64,000 nt of DNA, taken from contig NZ_JACIFH010000001.1 of NCBI RefSeq assembly GCF_014197265.1, forward strand, positions 1,922,001 to 1,986,000. The letters are read 5' to 3'. A program made the position numbers and the translations under genes. The DNA is from Microbacterium invictum (GTDB lineage: Bacteria > Actinomycetota > Actinomycetes > Actinomycetales > Microbacteriaceae). Below, in pieces: positions 1 to 10,167 of the stretch (within the stretch, counting starts at the first letter, position 1; each line of letters starts with the position of its first letter). The notes beneath the pieces were generated by a model. That model was not told the origin of the DNA. It searched no databases and saw only the letters and a program-made list of their open reading frames with translations.

Positions 1-636
1 TCCGACCGCACGCTCGCCGTCGTGCCGTTCACCGAGGCGTTCGGCGCGTCGCTGCTGCACACGCACCTGCGCATCGGCGCCGCCCTCGTCCGCCACCAGT
101 CCACGACGATCCCCGAGACGATCGTCGGCTCGCTCGAGCGGTTCAACTGCACCGGATTCGCCGGGGCGCCGACGGTCTACAGTGCGCTCGTGCGCAACAG
201 CTCCTTCACGCTGCGCCGCCTGCCCCAGCTGCGCATGCTGCAGCAGGCGGGCAGGTCGCTCGCTCCGGTGATCGACGAAGAGGTCGCCCGGGCGCACCCG
301 TCGGCACGCCTGTTCGTCATGTACGGCCAGACCGAGGCCACCGCGACCCTGTCGCATCTTCCGGTCGAGGAACGTGGCCGGCGAGCAGCCTCCATCGGCC
401 GGGGCATTCCCGGTGTCCGGCTGCGGGTGGTGGATGCCGGGGGCGCCGACGTCCGCACCGGCGACGTCGGCGAGATCTGGGCGACGGGCGGCAACATCTC
501 GCCCGGTTACCTCCACGACGACATCGCGACCGCCCGCACCATGCAGGGCGGCGTACTTCGCACCGGAGACCTCGCGACGGTCGACGACGACGGCTACATC
601 TACCTCGTCGATCGCCCGGCGCTGCACCCGCGGTGA
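1..636 (+). CDS. AMP-forming acyl-CoA/aryl ligase, 5' end outside window, C-terminal lobe missing
   Basis: The open frame is already running at base 1 (frame 1), so the N-terminus lies outside the window. The visible 211 residues match the second half of the large domain of the ANL (adenylate-forming) superfamily. They include the YGQTEATA block that contacts the adenylate and the TGDLATVDDDGYIYLVDR block that precedes the hinge. The frame stops nine codons after that block (ALHPR then TGA). The roughly 100-residue mobile C-terminal lobe, with the catalytic lysine needed for adenylation, is therefore absent. glmS ends only 22 bp away on the other strand, so no room is left for it. The gene is either a decayed fragment or an unusual single-lobe ligase; a fragment seems more likely. 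The substrate cannot be read from what is visible. Confidence 0.7.
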   Translation, partial: SDRTLAVVPFTEAFGASLLHTHLRIGAALVRHQSTTIPETIVGSLERFNCTGFAGAPTVYSALVRNSSFTLRRLPQLRMLQQAGRSLAPVIDEEVARAHPSARLFVMYGQTEATATLSHLPVEERGRRAASIGRGIPGVRLRVVDAGGADVRTGDVGEIWATGGNISPGYLHDDIATARTMQGGVLRTGDLATVDDDGYIYLVDRPALHPR

Positions 637-658
637 CCCGGGCCACCCCGGCCGCACC

Positions 659-2509
<1,851 letters not shown>

Positions 2510-2574
2510 GGGGTCAATCGTACGGGCGGGTATTTGCGCGGAAGCCTCACAAATGCGCGCCCCGGGCCCGGCGA

Positions 2575-2600
2575 ATGGATGCCGGTGCTCCGGCATCCAT
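2575..2600. repeat. perfect 11-bp inverted repeat built on GGATGCCGG
   Basis: ATGGATGCCGG and CCGGCATCCAT are separated by TGCT, just upstream of glmS. The arm contains GGATGCCGG, which recurs throughout the window. The hairpin has no T-run, so it is not a typical terminator, and it lies on the promoter side of glmS. Confidence 0.7.
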
Positions 2601-2631
2601 ACCCGAAACAGAGGCGGGCCCTCTAGAGGAG

Positions 2632-3043
2632 CCGTTGGGGACGGTCGACTCGAGAGGGCCCTATCCACGCACCCTCGGAGGACCGTTGGGGACGGCTGAG
2701 CTCCGAACGCCACTTTGGGGGGCAGCTGGGACAACGCGCGGACTCGGCCATTTTACCTGTACCGACAGGGTTTCAGGTCACAGCAACGCGCCGAGAACTC
2801 GGCACGGCGCGACCTCACGACACGTGGCAGGGTTGCTCTTCCGTTCGCTCGCGGGCTATGCAATACTCAAGCCAAGTCAGCCGCCGCGAGGTGGCGGGAT
2901 CGCCGAGGGGTCGGTGGTCCTGAACATGATCCGACCGATGTGGGAATCGGCCTGGAGGGTTCGGACCGTTGGGGAGCGGGGTTCACCCGCTTTTGGGGAT
3001 TGCGAGCTTGGGGCTCGCCTTTGGGGATATTGGGGACACGTTC
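2632..3043 (+). promoter_or_regulatory. upstream region of the priming transferase with an array of TTGGGGA repeats
   Basis: The gap between glmS and the next gene exceeds 600 bp and holds no convincing gene apart from a possible short leader ORF at its end. CCGTTGGGGACGG occurs exactly at 2632-2644 and 2683-2695, with a close relative CCGTTGGGGAGCGG at 2966-2979. Further TTGGGGA copies follow near 2992, 3021 and 3030. A small hairpin, GCGAGC-TTGGG-GCTCGC, sits at 3002-3018 with the same G-run in its loop. The array looks like a repeated operator or a structured G-rich leader. The binding factor is unknown. Confidence 0.5.
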
Positions 3044-3151
3044 ATGGGGGGACGCTTCTTTGCGACCGTGCGCTCGCGCGCCGTCGCAGATTCGACCGTG
3101 GCAACGCCGGCCGTCATCGGTGTATCGCTGCGCATCGAGGTGCGCCGATGA
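3044..3151 (+). CDS. possible 35-residue leader ORF overlapping the priming transferase start
   Basis: The ATG at 3044 opens a short frame (MGGRFFATVRSRAVADST..., 35 residues). Its TGA overlaps the ATG of the next gene as ATGA, the layout of translational coupling. GGGGA lies 7 nt before the ATG. The start ATGGGGGGAC resembles the starts of the 5,062, 45,358 and 49,965 genes. It has no recognisable domain and could be chance in GC-rich DNA. Confidence 0.3.
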   Translation: MGGRFFATVRSRAVADSTVATPAVIGVSLRIEVRR

Positions 3152-4647
3152 GCACCTCGATGCTGCCCGTCGATGAGCTGGTCGGCGCCCTCGCGGCGCC
3201 GCGCGTCATGCCGGTGCTCGAGAAGCGACTGAGCCAGGTGCGCAGGCACCGCGCGGGCACAACGGTCGCCGACACCGTCATCATCGCTCTCGCCGCCGCG
3301 GTGACCGCCACGGGGCAGATGATCACCGCCGAGACGTCGGTGATCACTGCGCACCGTCCCGCATTGACGGCCGTGATCGCTGCGGCGGTCGTAGCACTCG
3401 CGTGGGCGGCGTCGCTTGTGTGGCTTCGCGCCGGCGCCTATCGTCGCGGCGTGGGTGAGAGGCTCGCCCTCCTGCCGATCCTGCACTCCGCCGTCATCGG
3501 CTTGGCCGCACTGGCGATCGTCGAGGGCGTGTCGGGGTCGGTCGTGCTCCCCGCGCATGTTGCCGTGACGCTGCCCGTGGGTGTGGCCGCGCTCGTCGCT
3601 GCGCACGCCGTGCGGCGCACATGGATGACGCAGCATCGGACCACGCACTCGATGGCCACCCGGACGCTCGTCGTGGGCGACCGCACGAGCGTGGAGCATG
3701 TGATCCGCTCGTTGACCGCTGACTCGCGCTTCTCGCACAACGTCGTCGGAACGGTCGTCCAGGGCGCCGACAGCGGCACGGTAGACGTCGACGGTGCCGC
3801 CTACACGGTGGTCGCCGCGCCAGACGGGGTCGCCGAACTCGCCCGCAGCCTCTGCATCGAGACGGTCATCGTCGCGGGCGGCAGTGACGATCCCGACTAC
3901 GTCCGTCGCCTCAGCTGGAGCCTCGAAGGCGCAGCCACCAACCTCATCCTCGCAACTCGCCTGGCGGATGTCGCCCGGTCCCGGATCGCTTTCGAGCGGA
4001 CGAATGGGCTGGCCCTCACGCACGTGAGCATTCCCAGGTTCGACCAGCCGACCATGCGCACCAAGCGCATGCTCGACGTGGTCGTGGCGCTCGTCGCGCT
4101 CGTTCCGATCGCGGTGATCACTCCGATCATCGCCCTGCTCATCAGAATGGACACACCGGGGGGCGTGTTCTTCAAGCAGCAGCGGATCGGGCGCGACGGG
4201 CGCGAATTCAGCATCCTCAAGTTCCGCACGATGACGGCCACCGCCGAGAAGGACCGTGCTGCGCTCGAGGAGCAGAACGAAGGCGCTGGACCGCTCTTCA
4301 AGATGAAAGACGACCCGCGCGTGACGCGGGTGGGCGCCGTCCTTCGCAAGTACTCGCTCGACGAGCTGCCGCAGTTCTGGAACGTGCTGCGCGGCGACAT
4401 GAGCGTCGTCGGGCCGCGGCCGCCGCTGCCCAGCGAGGTCCGCGACTACAACGGTCAGGTGTTCCGCCGGCTGTATGTGCAGCCCGGCATCACCGGCCTG
4501 TGGCAGATCAGCGGCCGCAGCGACCTGTCGTGGGAGCAGAGCGTGCGGCTCGACCTGCACTATGTGGAGAACTGGTCGCTCGCGACCGACCTGAGGATCA
4601 TCCTGCGCACTGCAGCGGTGATGGTTCGCCCGAACGGCGCATACTGA
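3148..4647 (+). CDS. polyprenyl glycosyl-phosphotransferase (initiating sugar transferase)
   Basis: Predicted to move a sugar-1-phosphate from an NDP-sugar to undecaprenyl phosphate at the membrane, starting each polysaccharide repeat. The 499-residue protein has the WbaP/CpsE layout: four N-terminal membrane segments within about residues 38-150, a nucleotide-fold middle domain, another hydrophobic segment from about 305, and the C-terminal bacterial sugar transferase domain. That domain carries FKQQRIGRDGREF, KFRTM, DELPQFWNVLRGDMSVVGPR and PGITGLWQISGRS. I chose ATG 3148 because membrane segments start soon after it and GAGGTG lies upstream; the frame is open further 5' but that part looks non-coding. 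It is the likely entry enzyme for the whole locus. The sugar specificity cannot be read from sequence. Confidence 0.9.
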   Translation: MSTSMLPVDELVGALAAPRVMPVLEKRLSQVRRHRAGTTVADTVIIALAAAVTATGQMITAETSVITAHRPALTAVIAAAVVALAWAASLVWLRAGAYRRGVGERLALLPILHSAVIGLAALAIVEGVSGSVVLPAHVAVTLPVGVAALVAAHAVRRTWMTQHRTTHSMATRTLVVGDRTSVEHVIRSLTADSRFSHNVVGTVVQGADSGTVDVDGAAYTVVAAPDGVAELARSLCIETVIVAGGSDDPDYVRRLSWSLEGAATNLILATRLADVARSRIAFERTNGLALTHVSIPRFDQPTMRTKRMLDVVVALVALVPIAVITPIIALLIRMDTPGGVFFKQQRIGRDGREFSILKFRTMTATAEKDRAALEEQNEGAGPLFKMKDDPRVTRVGAVLRKYSLDELPQFWNVLRGDMSVVGPRPPLPSEVRDYNGQVFRRLYVQPGITGLWQISGRSDLSWEQSVRLDLHYVENWSLATDLRIILRTAAVMVRPNGAY

Positions 4648-5061
4648 TGCGGCGTTCGGACACGACGACTGTCGCCGACAGCCGTCATCGATCGCGTGTT
4701 CGCCACTCGGCGACGCGCACAAGATGTGGCGGCTCATGCTCGAGTCTGCGCGACACCCGCGACACACCATCGCGGAACGCCGGTTTGCCCGACTGGCGAA
4801 CGTCGCACTCCTCCCCCAGAGGGCATGAGCCGTCCACGGGCCGACGTGCCCGCCTCACTCCCACACGAGGCGGGCACGTTGATCACCACCGAACGGGCAC
4901 AGTGGCGACGGTTCCCAACGGGAGCCTGCCCGAGTAGAGTCAGGCGATAGGAGTCCCGCAGACACGGGTCGTCACTGGGGAGTGACAGACGATCCGAGCC
5001 AGGCGGGACGTGTGGGGAGGCCCGGGTTCACCCGGACGAACAATGTGTGGGGACACGTGTA
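4648..5061. other. intergenic region with hairpins and TGGGGA leader
   Basis: About 410 bp without a convincing gene. It holds a 13-bp stem hairpin (4844-4879), a 16-nt inverted repeat GTCACT-GGGG-AGTGAC (4971-4986) and an imperfect palindrome around CCGGGTTCACCCGG near 5020. It ends with two TGGGGACACG copies that run into the next start. It probably combines the end of the preceding transcript with the promoter and leader of the 5,062-9,633 operon. Confidence 0.4.
4844..4879. terminator. candidate terminator hairpin
   Basis: ACGTGCCCGCCTC pairs perfectly with GAGGCGGGCACGT across a 10-nt loop, about 200 bp after the priming transferase stop. There is no T-run, so it could equally be a regulatory hairpin. 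Confidence 0.4.
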
Positions 5062-5775
5062 ATGGGGACACGAACGGGTACGTCGACGCGCACCGCGGAC
5101 GACAGGCAACTCACTGCCGGAATGCGGTGGGCGATCATCGGAGTGGCCGCGGTGGTGCTGGCCGGACTGACAGTGGCCGCATGGTTGCTGCTGGCATCGC
5201 CTGGCGCGCCGGGTGCAGGCATGCCGGCCACCGCACCATCGAGCGGGGCATCGGCCGGCACCCCTTCGGACGACGACGACGCTCCACCCGCATCCGATGA
5301 CGGCTCATCGACCGAGACCACACCCAATGCGGGGCCCTCGCCCGACTCGGCACCTGTCGACGGCAGCGAAGTGCTGCCACCCGCTGACAGCGCCGCACCG
5401 TCAAACCGCCTGCCACCGCTGCCGCAACCCACGCCTCTGGTAGAGGCGCCGTTACCCGAGAATGCGTCCGCGCGCGGGAAACTGGTCGACGGCTTCCCCG
5501 CGGTAGTGGCCGGTCCGGCACCCGGCGACGACGTGCTGGAGAGTTCGATCACCTCGGACGGCACCACGATGCAGGCGGCCCTGACGGCGCGCACAGACGA
5601 CAGCCCAGACGCCGTGGCCGAACACTATCGAGCGACATGGTCGACCCTGGGACTGGCGCCGACCGCCGGCGAGACGGTCTCGGCTACCGATCCCTTCACG
5701 TCCGTCACCCTTGCGATCACCGAATCGGGCACCGGCACCGTGTACACGGTCTTCGCGACGCTGCGGACGGAGTGA
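5062..5775 (+). CDS. single-pass membrane protein with Pro/Ser/Asp-rich linker, unknown function
   Basis: I do not recognise the family. The 237-residue protein has a short basic cytoplasmic N-terminus, one membrane segment at about residues 22-45 (AIIGVAAVVLAGLTVAAWLL), then about 80 residues of low-complexity Pro/Ser/Thr/Asp. A folded C-terminal domain of about 110 residues (from ASARGKLVDGFP) would lie outside the membrane. ATG 5062 has GGGGA 8 nt upstream. An in-frame GTG at 5047 would add MGTRV, making the N-terminus a tandem MGTR repeat. It is the first gene of a plus-strand run (MFS transporter, beta-propeller-like protein, GT2, deacetylase) with gaps of a few bases or overlaps, so it probably acts with them at the surface. 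Confidence 0.7.
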   Translation: MGTRTGTSTRTADDRQLTAGMRWAIIGVAAVVLAGLTVAAWLLLASPGAPGAGMPATAPSSGASAGTPSDDDDAPPASDDGSSTETTPNAGPSPDSAPVDGSEVLPPADSAAPSNRLPPLPQPTPLVEAPLPENASARGKLVDGFPAVVAGPAPGDDVLESSITSDGTTMQAALTARTDDSPDAVAEHYRATWSTLGLAPTAGETVSATDPFTSVTLAITESGTGTVYTVFATLRTE

Positions 5776-5778
5776 CGC

Positions 5779-7089
5779 GTGTACATCTCCTTCACGAACT
5801 CACCGGTCGGCAACGAGAGCAGCGACAGTAACGCACCCACCGACGGCACGCGGCCCACTCGCCCGGCACGCGGCATCCGTACCGTCTCATCGACCGTGGT
5901 GACGCTCGGCATCGTCTCTATGTTGACCGACATCTCATCGGAATCGGTGTCGGCGATCCTGCCCCTCTATATAACGGGCTTCCTAGGACTCTCCACGATC
6001 GCGTTCGGCGTCCTCGACGGGATGTACCAGGGCGTCAGCTCGGTGGTCCGCATCGCCGGCGGCTACGCTTCGGACCGGATCGACCAGCCCAAATGGGTCG
6101 CCTTCGTCGGGTACGCGCTGGCGGCTGTCGCCCGCGTCGGCCTGCTCTTCTGGACCGGGTTCGCCGCGCTCAGCGCCGTCATCACCGCCGATCGACTCGG
6201 CAAGGGCATCCGCACCGCGCCCCGTGATGCGCTGATCACCGCCACCTCCGACCCGCAACGCCTCGCCGCGTCGTTCGGGGTGCACCGCATGCTCGACAAC
6301 ATCGGCGCGGCGATCGGACCATTCCTCGCCTTCGTGATTCTGCTCGTCGTGCCCGACGGCTTCCACATCGTCTTCATCGCCTCACTGGTCTTCGCCACGA
6401 TCGGTGTGCTCGTGCTCGGACTGATCGTGCCGAACGTGCGGAGCCGCAAGACGCGAGTGGATGCCGGAGAGCCGAAGGTCCGCGTCAACTGGCGCAGTAT
6501 CGTGCGTGGCCCGATGCGCCGCGTGCTGGCTGCCGCCGGCATCCTCGGTCTCGTCACGATCGGCGACGGGTTCGTCTACCTCGTCCTGCAGGCGCGCAGC
6601 GACTTCGCGGCGCAGTGGTTCCCCCTTCTCTATGTGGGCACCAACGTGGCGTTCCTCGCGTTCGCCATCCCGCTGGGTCGCCTTGCGGACCGGGTCGGGC
6701 GCGCTCGGGTGTTCGTGTGGGGGCACGCCGGACTGCTCGCCGCGTACGTCATCGCCGTGATCCCGATGGCCGACGTCGCAGCCACGTTGCTCTGTCTCGT
6801 GTTCCTCGGAGTGTTCTACGCCGCCACGGACGGCGTGCTGTCGGCTCTCATGTCACAGCTGTCGACGCCCGACAGCCGCGGCACCGCGATCGCCACCGCC
6901 CAGACCGTCATCGCGGTGACCCGGTTCGTCTCCGCCGCCGGTTTCGGCCTGCTCTGGTATGCGGCCGGGCGTGAGCCGGCGATGATCATCGTCGCGATCG
7001 TGCTCGCCGTGGCGATCCCGCTGGTCGCGATCCTGCTGCGGCCACTACTCCGGTCGGAGCGCACCCCGTCAGAGCAGGCGGCGGCATGA
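5779..7089 (+). CDS. MFS transporter
   Basis: A 436-residue major facilitator with about 12 hydrophobic segments. The first begins after a 35-residue polar N-terminus at the conserved LTDISSESVSAILPLY. The loop after helix 2 carries a GYASDRIDQPKW motif, the usual MFS loop between helices 2 and 3, with a counterpart GRLADRVGRARV in the second half. The start is GTG 5779, three bases after the previous stop, and the stop overlaps the next ATG (ATGA), so this is one operon. The neighbours are surface-glycan genes, which suggests export or uptake of a small molecule linked to glycan modification; the substrate cannot be inferred. Glycan polymer export by an MFS protein would be unusual. Confidence 0.85.
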   Translation: MYISFTNSPVGNESSDSNAPTDGTRPTRPARGIRTVSSTVVTLGIVSMLTDISSESVSAILPLYITGFLGLSTIAFGVLDGMYQGVSSVVRIAGGYASDRIDQPKWVAFVGYALAAVARVGLLFWTGFAALSAVITADRLGKGIRTAPRDALITATSDPQRLAASFGVHRMLDNIGAAIGPFLAFVILLVVPDGFHIVFIASLVFATIGVLVLGLIVPNVRSRKTRVDAGEPKVRVNWRSIVRGPMRRVLAAAGILGLVTIGDGFVYLVLQARSDFAAQWFPLLYVGTNVAFLAFAIPLGRLADRVGRARVFVWGHAGLLAAYVIAVIPMADVAATLLCLVFLGVFYAATDGVLSALMSQLSTPDSRGTAIATAQTVIAVTRFVSAAGFGLLWYAAGREPAMIIVAIVLAVAIPLVAILLRPLLRSERTPSEQAAA

Positions 7090-8114
7090 GTCTGCGCGCG
7101 CGCTGGATTCTCATCGCGGTCCTCTCCATCGCCGCGCTTGGCGCGACCACTGTCGTCGGCGTCGTCGCCTGGGCGCGATTCCAGGCGCAGCAGTCCGCGC
7201 CGAGCGCGGTCGCCACATCCGATGTCGTGCCGACCGGCGACCGCATCGTGTTCCGGAACACGGCATCGGGCGACGGCTATGGGCACGTGGCATCCGTCCC
7301 CCTCGACGATCCCACAGGCGCGCGCACCGTCAGCGACATCGCCTGCGATCGGGTGGACGCCACGACCGACCTGGTCTCATGCCTGCGAATAGTGCGCGGC
7401 ATCGCCCCTACTTATACGGCGACGCTGTACTCGGCCGGTGGCGAGCAACGCAGCCAGTGGCCGCTCTCCGGCATCCCGAGCCGCACCCGCATCTCCGGTG
7501 ACGGTGACCTCATCGCGACCACCGCGTTCGTCACCGGGCACTCCTACGCAACAATCGGGTTCTCGACCGAGACCAAGATCCACACGCCCGACGGCGATGA
7601 CTTCGGAAACCTCGAGGAGTGGACGCTCATCGTGGATGGCGAGGAGAGCGCTCCCGTCGACCGCAATTACTGGGGCGTCACGTTCATCGACGACGACACC
7701 TTCTATGCCACGGCCGGCATGACCACGATGGGGAAGACGTATCTGGTGCGCGGCGAGATCTCGACCCGCACGCTCACGACGCTCGCGGACAACGTGGAGT
7801 GCCCGTCGTTGTCGCCGGACGGCACCCGCATCGCGTTCAAGCGCGTGACGGCGGGGTCCGGACCGACCGTGCACTGGACCCCGGCCATCTACGACATCGC
7901 CAGCGGCGACATCGCGGTGCTTCCGGAGAAGCGCAGCATCGACGACCAGGTCGAGTGGCTGGACGACGAGACGGTCCTGTACGGGATGCCGCGGGAGGGC
8001 GTCGCCGGCGACACCGACGTGTGGGCACTGGCGGCCGACGGGTCGACCGAACCGAAGGTCTTCATCGAGCATGCATGGTCGCCGTCTGTCGTGCACACCA
8101 CGGGGGCACAGTGA
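7086..8114 (+). CDS. membrane-anchored TolB/PD40-like beta-propeller protein
   Basis: A 342-residue protein with one N-terminal membrane anchor or uncleaved signal at about residues 6-30 (WILIAVLSIAALGATTVVGVV). The extracytoplasmic domain carries PD40/TolB-type repeats such as CPSLSPDGTRIAFKR and RTRISGDGDLIATT, each typical of a propeller blade. These folds usually bind proteins or glycans and need not be catalytic. The gene is coupled to the MFS gene upstream and the GT2 downstream by short overlaps. A sensor or scaffold in the glycan machinery is possible; the sequence shows no enzymatic signature. Confidence 0.65.
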   Translation: MSLRARWILIAVLSIAALGATTVVGVVAWARFQAQQSAPSAVATSDVVPTGDRIVFRNTASGDGYGHVASVPLDDPTGARTVSDIACDRVDATTDLVSCLRIVRGIAPTYTATLYSAGGEQRSQWPLSGIPSRTRISGDGDLIATTAFVTGHSYATIGFSTETKIHTPDGDDFGNLEEWTLIVDGEESAPVDRNYWGVTFIDDDTFYATAGMTTMGKTYLVRGEISTRTLTTLADNVECPSLSPDGTRIAFKRVTAGSGPTVHWTPAIYDIASGDIAVLPEKRSIDDQVEWLDDETVLYGMPREGVAGDTDVWALAADGSTEPKVFIEHAWSPSVVHTTGAQ

Positions 8115-8986
8115 TGGTGAGCGTCATCATCGCCGCCCACAATGAGGAGAGCGTCCTCGGTGCCACCCTCGATGCTCTGCTCGCCCAGCCGGGCGTCGAG
8201 GCGGCCAGTGTCGTGGTGAGCGCCAACGGCTGCCGCGACCGGACTGCCGAGGTGGCGGCCGAGCGAGGCGTCACGGTCATCGACCGGATCGAGCCGGGCA
8301 AGGCGGGCGCATTGAATGCCGCCGACGATGTCGCGCAGGACTACCCTCGCATCTACCTCGACGCCGACATCACGGTTCCCCCAGGGGCGATCAGCCGACT
8401 CGTGGCTCATTTCGATGAGACCTCGCGACCGCTTGCCGTCGTCCCTCGCCGCCGCATCGACACCAGCGCCTCGTCGTGGCCGGTGAAGGCCTACTTCGCG
8501 ATCAACGAGCGTCTGCCGGTATTCCGGACGGGTCTCTTCGGCCGCGGGCTGATCGTCCTGTCAGAAGACGGGCGGGCGCGGTTCGGCGCGTTCCCCGCGA
8601 TGATCGCCGACGACCTGTACGTTGACTCGCAGTTCTCCGAGGCGGAACGCGTCGAGGCTGCTGACGTCGAGATCGTCGTCGACGCACCGCTCACCACCAC
8701 GAACCTCATCGACCGCCTGGTCCGGGTGCGGCGCGGGAACGCGCAGATGCGTGCGGCCGCAGCTGACGGTGCGATCGAAGCCACGGTGCGCCGGTCGGAC
8801 AAATGGTCGTGGCTCCGCGACGTCGTCCTCCCTGATCCCCGGCTCGCGTTCGCCGCGGTGCCCTACGTCTTCATCACGCTGAAAGCCTCACAGCGCGGGC
8901 GACGAGCTACCAATGGACTCGACTGGGGCCAGGATCGGAGTACTCGAGACACTCCATCGGCGAACATGGAGAGGCCTGCCTCATGA
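8114..8986 (+). CDS. glycosyltransferase family 2
   Basis: Inverting GT-A glycosyltransferase of 290 residues. It begins MVSVIIAAHNEESVLGATLD, the GT2 signature. VVVSANGCRDRT follows, then a metal/nucleotide site IYLDADITVPPGAI (DAD). No strong membrane helices are evident, so it is probably cytosolic or peripheral. I used ATG 8114, which overlaps the TGA of the previous gene; a GTG three bases upstream is an alternative. The stop overlaps the deacetylase start as ATGA. GT2 plus deacetylase in one operon is a common pair in beta-linked aminoglycan synthesis, but this GT2 lacks the multi-helix synthase tail, so it is more likely to add a single sugar. Confidence 0.85.
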   Translation: MVSVIIAAHNEESVLGATLDALLAQPGVEAASVVVSANGCRDRTAEVAAERGVTVIDRIEPGKAGALNAADDVAQDYPRIYLDADITVPPGAISRLVAHFDETSRPLAVVPRRRIDTSASSWPVKAYFAINERLPVFRTGLFGRGLIVLSEDGRARFGAFPAMIADDLYVDSQFSEAERVEAADVEIVVDAPLTTTNLIDRLVRVRRGNAQMRAAAADGAIEATVRRSDKWSWLRDVVLPDPRLAFAAVPYVFITLKASQRGRRATNGLDWGQDRSTRDTPSANMERPAS

Positions 8987-9633
8987 TCCACATCTGCTTT
9001 CACGGCATCGGCCGCTGCACTCAAGAGCGCGAGCCGGGCGAGGCGCGGTACTGGATGGCGGAGGATGTCTTCCTCGGGGTGCTCGATGCGCTGGCCGACG
9101 AGCCCGGCGTGCGTCTCAGCTTCGACGACGGCAACCGCTCCGACGCCGAGATCGCACTGCCCGCCCTCCAGGAGCGCGGCATGACCGCCACCTTCTTCGT
9201 GCTTGCCGGCCGACTCGACGATCCCGCCAGCCTGAGCCCGGCCGATCTGCGGGAGCTCCGTGCTGCAGGCATGGGGATCGGAAGCCATGGCTGGGAGCAC
9301 ATCCCTTGGCGGGGCCTGGACGACACCCAGTCGCATCGGGAGTTCGTGGTGGCGCGCGAGGCGCTCGAAGAGGCCAGCGGCTCACCGATCACCGAGGCCG
9401 CCCTGCCGCTCGGCCGTTACGACCGGACTGTGCTCCGCAGACTGCGCGAGGCGCGATACCGCGCGATATACACAAGCGATCGCTTTCCGGCGCGCGCCGG
9501 CGGCTGGCTCCGGGCCCGGTACAGCGTCACCGCCGAGGACACCGTGGCGACAGTGCGCGGCTTCTCGAACAGCCGTCCCGGCATCGGCGAGGCTCGCAAC
9601 CTCGTTGCGAGCGCGGTCAAACGGCTCAGGTAG
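8983..9633 (+). CDS. polysaccharide deacetylase (NodB-type, CE4)
   Basis: A 216-residue protein with the NodB homology fold. LSFDDGNRSD (about residues 45-54) gives the catalytic and metal Asp residues. GSHGWEHIPW (about 98-107) supplies the H-x3-H metal pair. Later, EAALPLGRYDR corresponds to the third motif. Known members remove N- or O-acetyl groups from glycans using a divalent metal. There is no signal peptide, so it may act on a cytosolic precursor or be exported another way. It is the last gene of the 5,062-9,633 operon, coupled to the GT2 by ATGA. It converges with the VanZ-like gene; the two 3' ends overlap by 8 bp. Confidence 0.85.
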   Translation: MIHICFHGIGRCTQEREPGEARYWMAEDVFLGVLDALADEPGVRLSFDDGNRSDAEIALPALQERGMTATFFVLAGRLDDPASLSPADLRELRAAGMGIGSHGWEHIPWRGLDDTQSHREFVVAREALEEASGSPITEAALPLGRYDRTVLRRLREARYRAIYTSDRFPARAGGWLRARYSVTAEDTVATVRGFSNSRPGIGEARNLVASAVKRLR

Positions 9634-10093
9634 AAGAAGTAGTTCGCTCGCGCCGCCCGTCGCGCCTCAGCACCACCAACCAGGCGAGTGCGCCACCGAT
9701 GGCAGCACCGAGGCCATTGGCGAGGATGTCGCGCAGACTCGGTTCGCGTGAGGGGATCACGACCTGCACCACCTCGGCGGCAACTGACAGCATGATCGCG
9801 AGGACGATCCCCCACCAGTGGTGTCGCAGCAGCAGCGTCAAGAGGAACCCGAGCGGCACGAACATCACGATGTTCGCGGTGAACTCGACCCACCCCGATC
9901 CGAATCCGCCGATCCCGATGTCAGCCAGCGTGTCCCCGATCGCGTGGACGATGCCGCTGTAGCTGACTGGAAGCACCAGAATCAGCCCCACAGCCACCAG
10001 ATACCCGATCAGTCCACCGATGACCCAGCGCCGCCGGATCATCGCGCGATCGCCTCTTGCGCCGGTCGCGCCCCTAGGTGAGGCTTCTCTCAT
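9626..10093 (-). CDS. VanZ-like family membrane protein
   Basis: A small membrane protein of 155 residues with four hydrophobic segments and the VanZ-family core: FTANIVMFVPLGFLLTLL, then AAEVVQVVIPSREPSLRDILANGLGAAIGG. The conserved polar residues (N, PLGF, E, R.....D....N..G) match the family. VanZ proteins contribute to low-level teicoplanin resistance in enterococci, but most homologues have no known role and often sit in glycan loci. ATG 10093 is preceded by GGGGGA; ATG 10042 (MIRRRW) is an alternative start much closer to the first helix. It is divergent from the secreted beta-helix gene. Confidence 0.75.
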   Translation of the reverse strand: MREASPRGATGARGDRAMIRRRWVIGGLIGYLVAVGLILVLPVSYSGIVHAIGDTLADIGIGGFGSGWVEFTANIVMFVPLGFLLTLLLRHHWWGIVLAIMLSVAAEVVQVVIPSREPSLRDILANGLGAAIGGALAWLVVLRRDGRRERTTSST

Positions 10094-10167
10094 CTCGTAT
10101 TCCCCCGTTCCCCGGTGGGAGATACTCGCAATGGCCCGAATCTGCCGACCCCCCGATCGGAACATAC

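Noticed and set aside
2575..3147. N-terminal extension of the priming transferase (690-residue version)
   Set aside because: The extension crosses the TTGGGGA array, has poor codon bias and no homology-like motifs. Membrane topology fits a start at 3148.
4971..4986. BldD-like operator (TCACT...AGTGA)
   Set aside because: The half-sites have the opposite order from the BldD consensus (AGTGA...TCACT); a chance inverted repeat is as likely.
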